NCBI RefSeq assembly: GCF_027596085.1 | Contig: NC_072449.1 | Location: 19,590,834-19,654,833, forward strand | Source: Anoplopoma fimbria | Lineage: Eukaryota > Chordata > Actinopteri > Perciformes > Anoplopomatidae | DNA length: 64,000 bases | Reading direction: 5' to 3' | Part shown: in pieces, positions 63,595 to 64,000 of the stretch | How positions within the stretch are numbered: position 1 is the first letter of the stretch | How the letters are laid out: every line of letters starts with the position of its first letter | Program-made: the position numbers and the translations under genes | The notes under the pieces: model-generated | The model's database searches: none | Seen by the model: the letters and a program-made list of their open reading frames with translations, nothing else | Told to the model about the DNA's origin: nothing

Positions 63595-63899
63595 ACTGAA
63601 TTATTCACATTTTCAGTGATGACAGACTTTTGATGAAACAGTTTGTTGAAAAATATGTTTCGATAAAATAACATGTAAATAGACTGTACTATAGTTGTAT
63701 TTTTTACATTTTCAGTTTGAATTTTTACAACCATTAGTGACTCTCACTAAAGATATAACATACATTTGTAAGGAACTGACTCATTTTCAGATTTAGACTT
63801 AATTTATATGATAATAAGTGATATAGTTGCATTAGTGCCGGGGAAAAGAGAGGATGGTGTGCATGTGGGTCGAAGTTTGTTTAAAAGGTACTAAACAAA
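63595..63899 (+). repeat. Duplicated block, copy B
   Basis: The same sequence as copy A, 2.47 kb further right. It has extra bases (TACATTTGTAAGGAACTGAC and following) compared with copy A. The flanks of A and B differ on both sides. Confidence 0.95.
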
Positions 63900-64000
63900 T
63901 ACTCATGAACCACACTCAATACTTTGGTTTATGACAAAATACCCGCAAATGTGATGACATTCCCATCAACCCAAGCTGTACTTTGTGTGTTGTTCAAATT

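Larger units (their letters stand above)
60653..64000. other. 3' flank of slc3a2, no gene recognised
   Basis: AT-rich sequence with the slc3a2 3' UTR at its left end and two copies of one sequence block at 60856-61123 and 63595-63899. No coding exon is recognised; several minus-strand AATAAA motifs (for example near 62058-62063) leave open a 3' UTR of a minus-strand gene lying beyond the window. Confidence 0.45.

Overview
The window looks like teleost fish nuclear DNA, most likely a percomorph. It is AT-rich, intron-containing and very rich in long (CA)n/(TG)n tracts. It carries fish-type dispersed repeats: a tRNA-derived SINE with the 'CGCTTTGGATAAAAGCG' tail, a Tc1-type MITE and a hAT-type MITE with an 8-bp target duplication. 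Four protein-coding genes can be reconstructed exon by exon, with matching splice phases.

Layout. 1-26954: gene-poor, dominated by dinucleotide microsatellites and old repeats; no coding gene recognised. 26955-31352 (minus): a three-exon atypical Rho GTPase, RhoU/Wrch-1-like. 31353-34734: gap holding a SINE. 34735-46508 (minus): reticulon-2 (rtn2), ten coding exons for 487 residues, plus an internal alternative first exon at 41562-41574 that would give the short reticulon-C type isoform (203 residues). 46509-49580: divergent intergenic region between rtn2 and the next gene. 49581-54414 (plus): PP2C-family phosphatase ppm1n, six exons, 435 residues. 54415-57354: repeat-bearing gap. 57355-60652 (plus): slc3a2 (4F2 heavy chain), nine exons. 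60653-64000: no gene recognised, but it holds a roughly 270-300 bp sequence present twice.

Functional picture. The four genes do not form a pathway. They are a cytoskeletal/adhesion GTPase, an ER-shaping membrane protein, a metal-dependent Ser/Thr phosphatase and the ancillary heavy chain of heteromeric amino-acid transporters. RTN2 and PPM1N lie close together on human chromosome 19q13, so the rtn2-ppm1n pair appears to be old vertebrate synteny (from memory).

The points most worth checking are: a one-base shortfall in a G-run that breaks the slc3a2 frame just before its membrane segment; absence from the same protein of the cysteine that normally bonds the heavy chain to its transporter partner; the short-isoform first exon of rtn2; the altered C-terminus of the RhoU-like protein; and the duplicated block downstream of slc3a2. 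I did not find evidence of a wholly new biological system.
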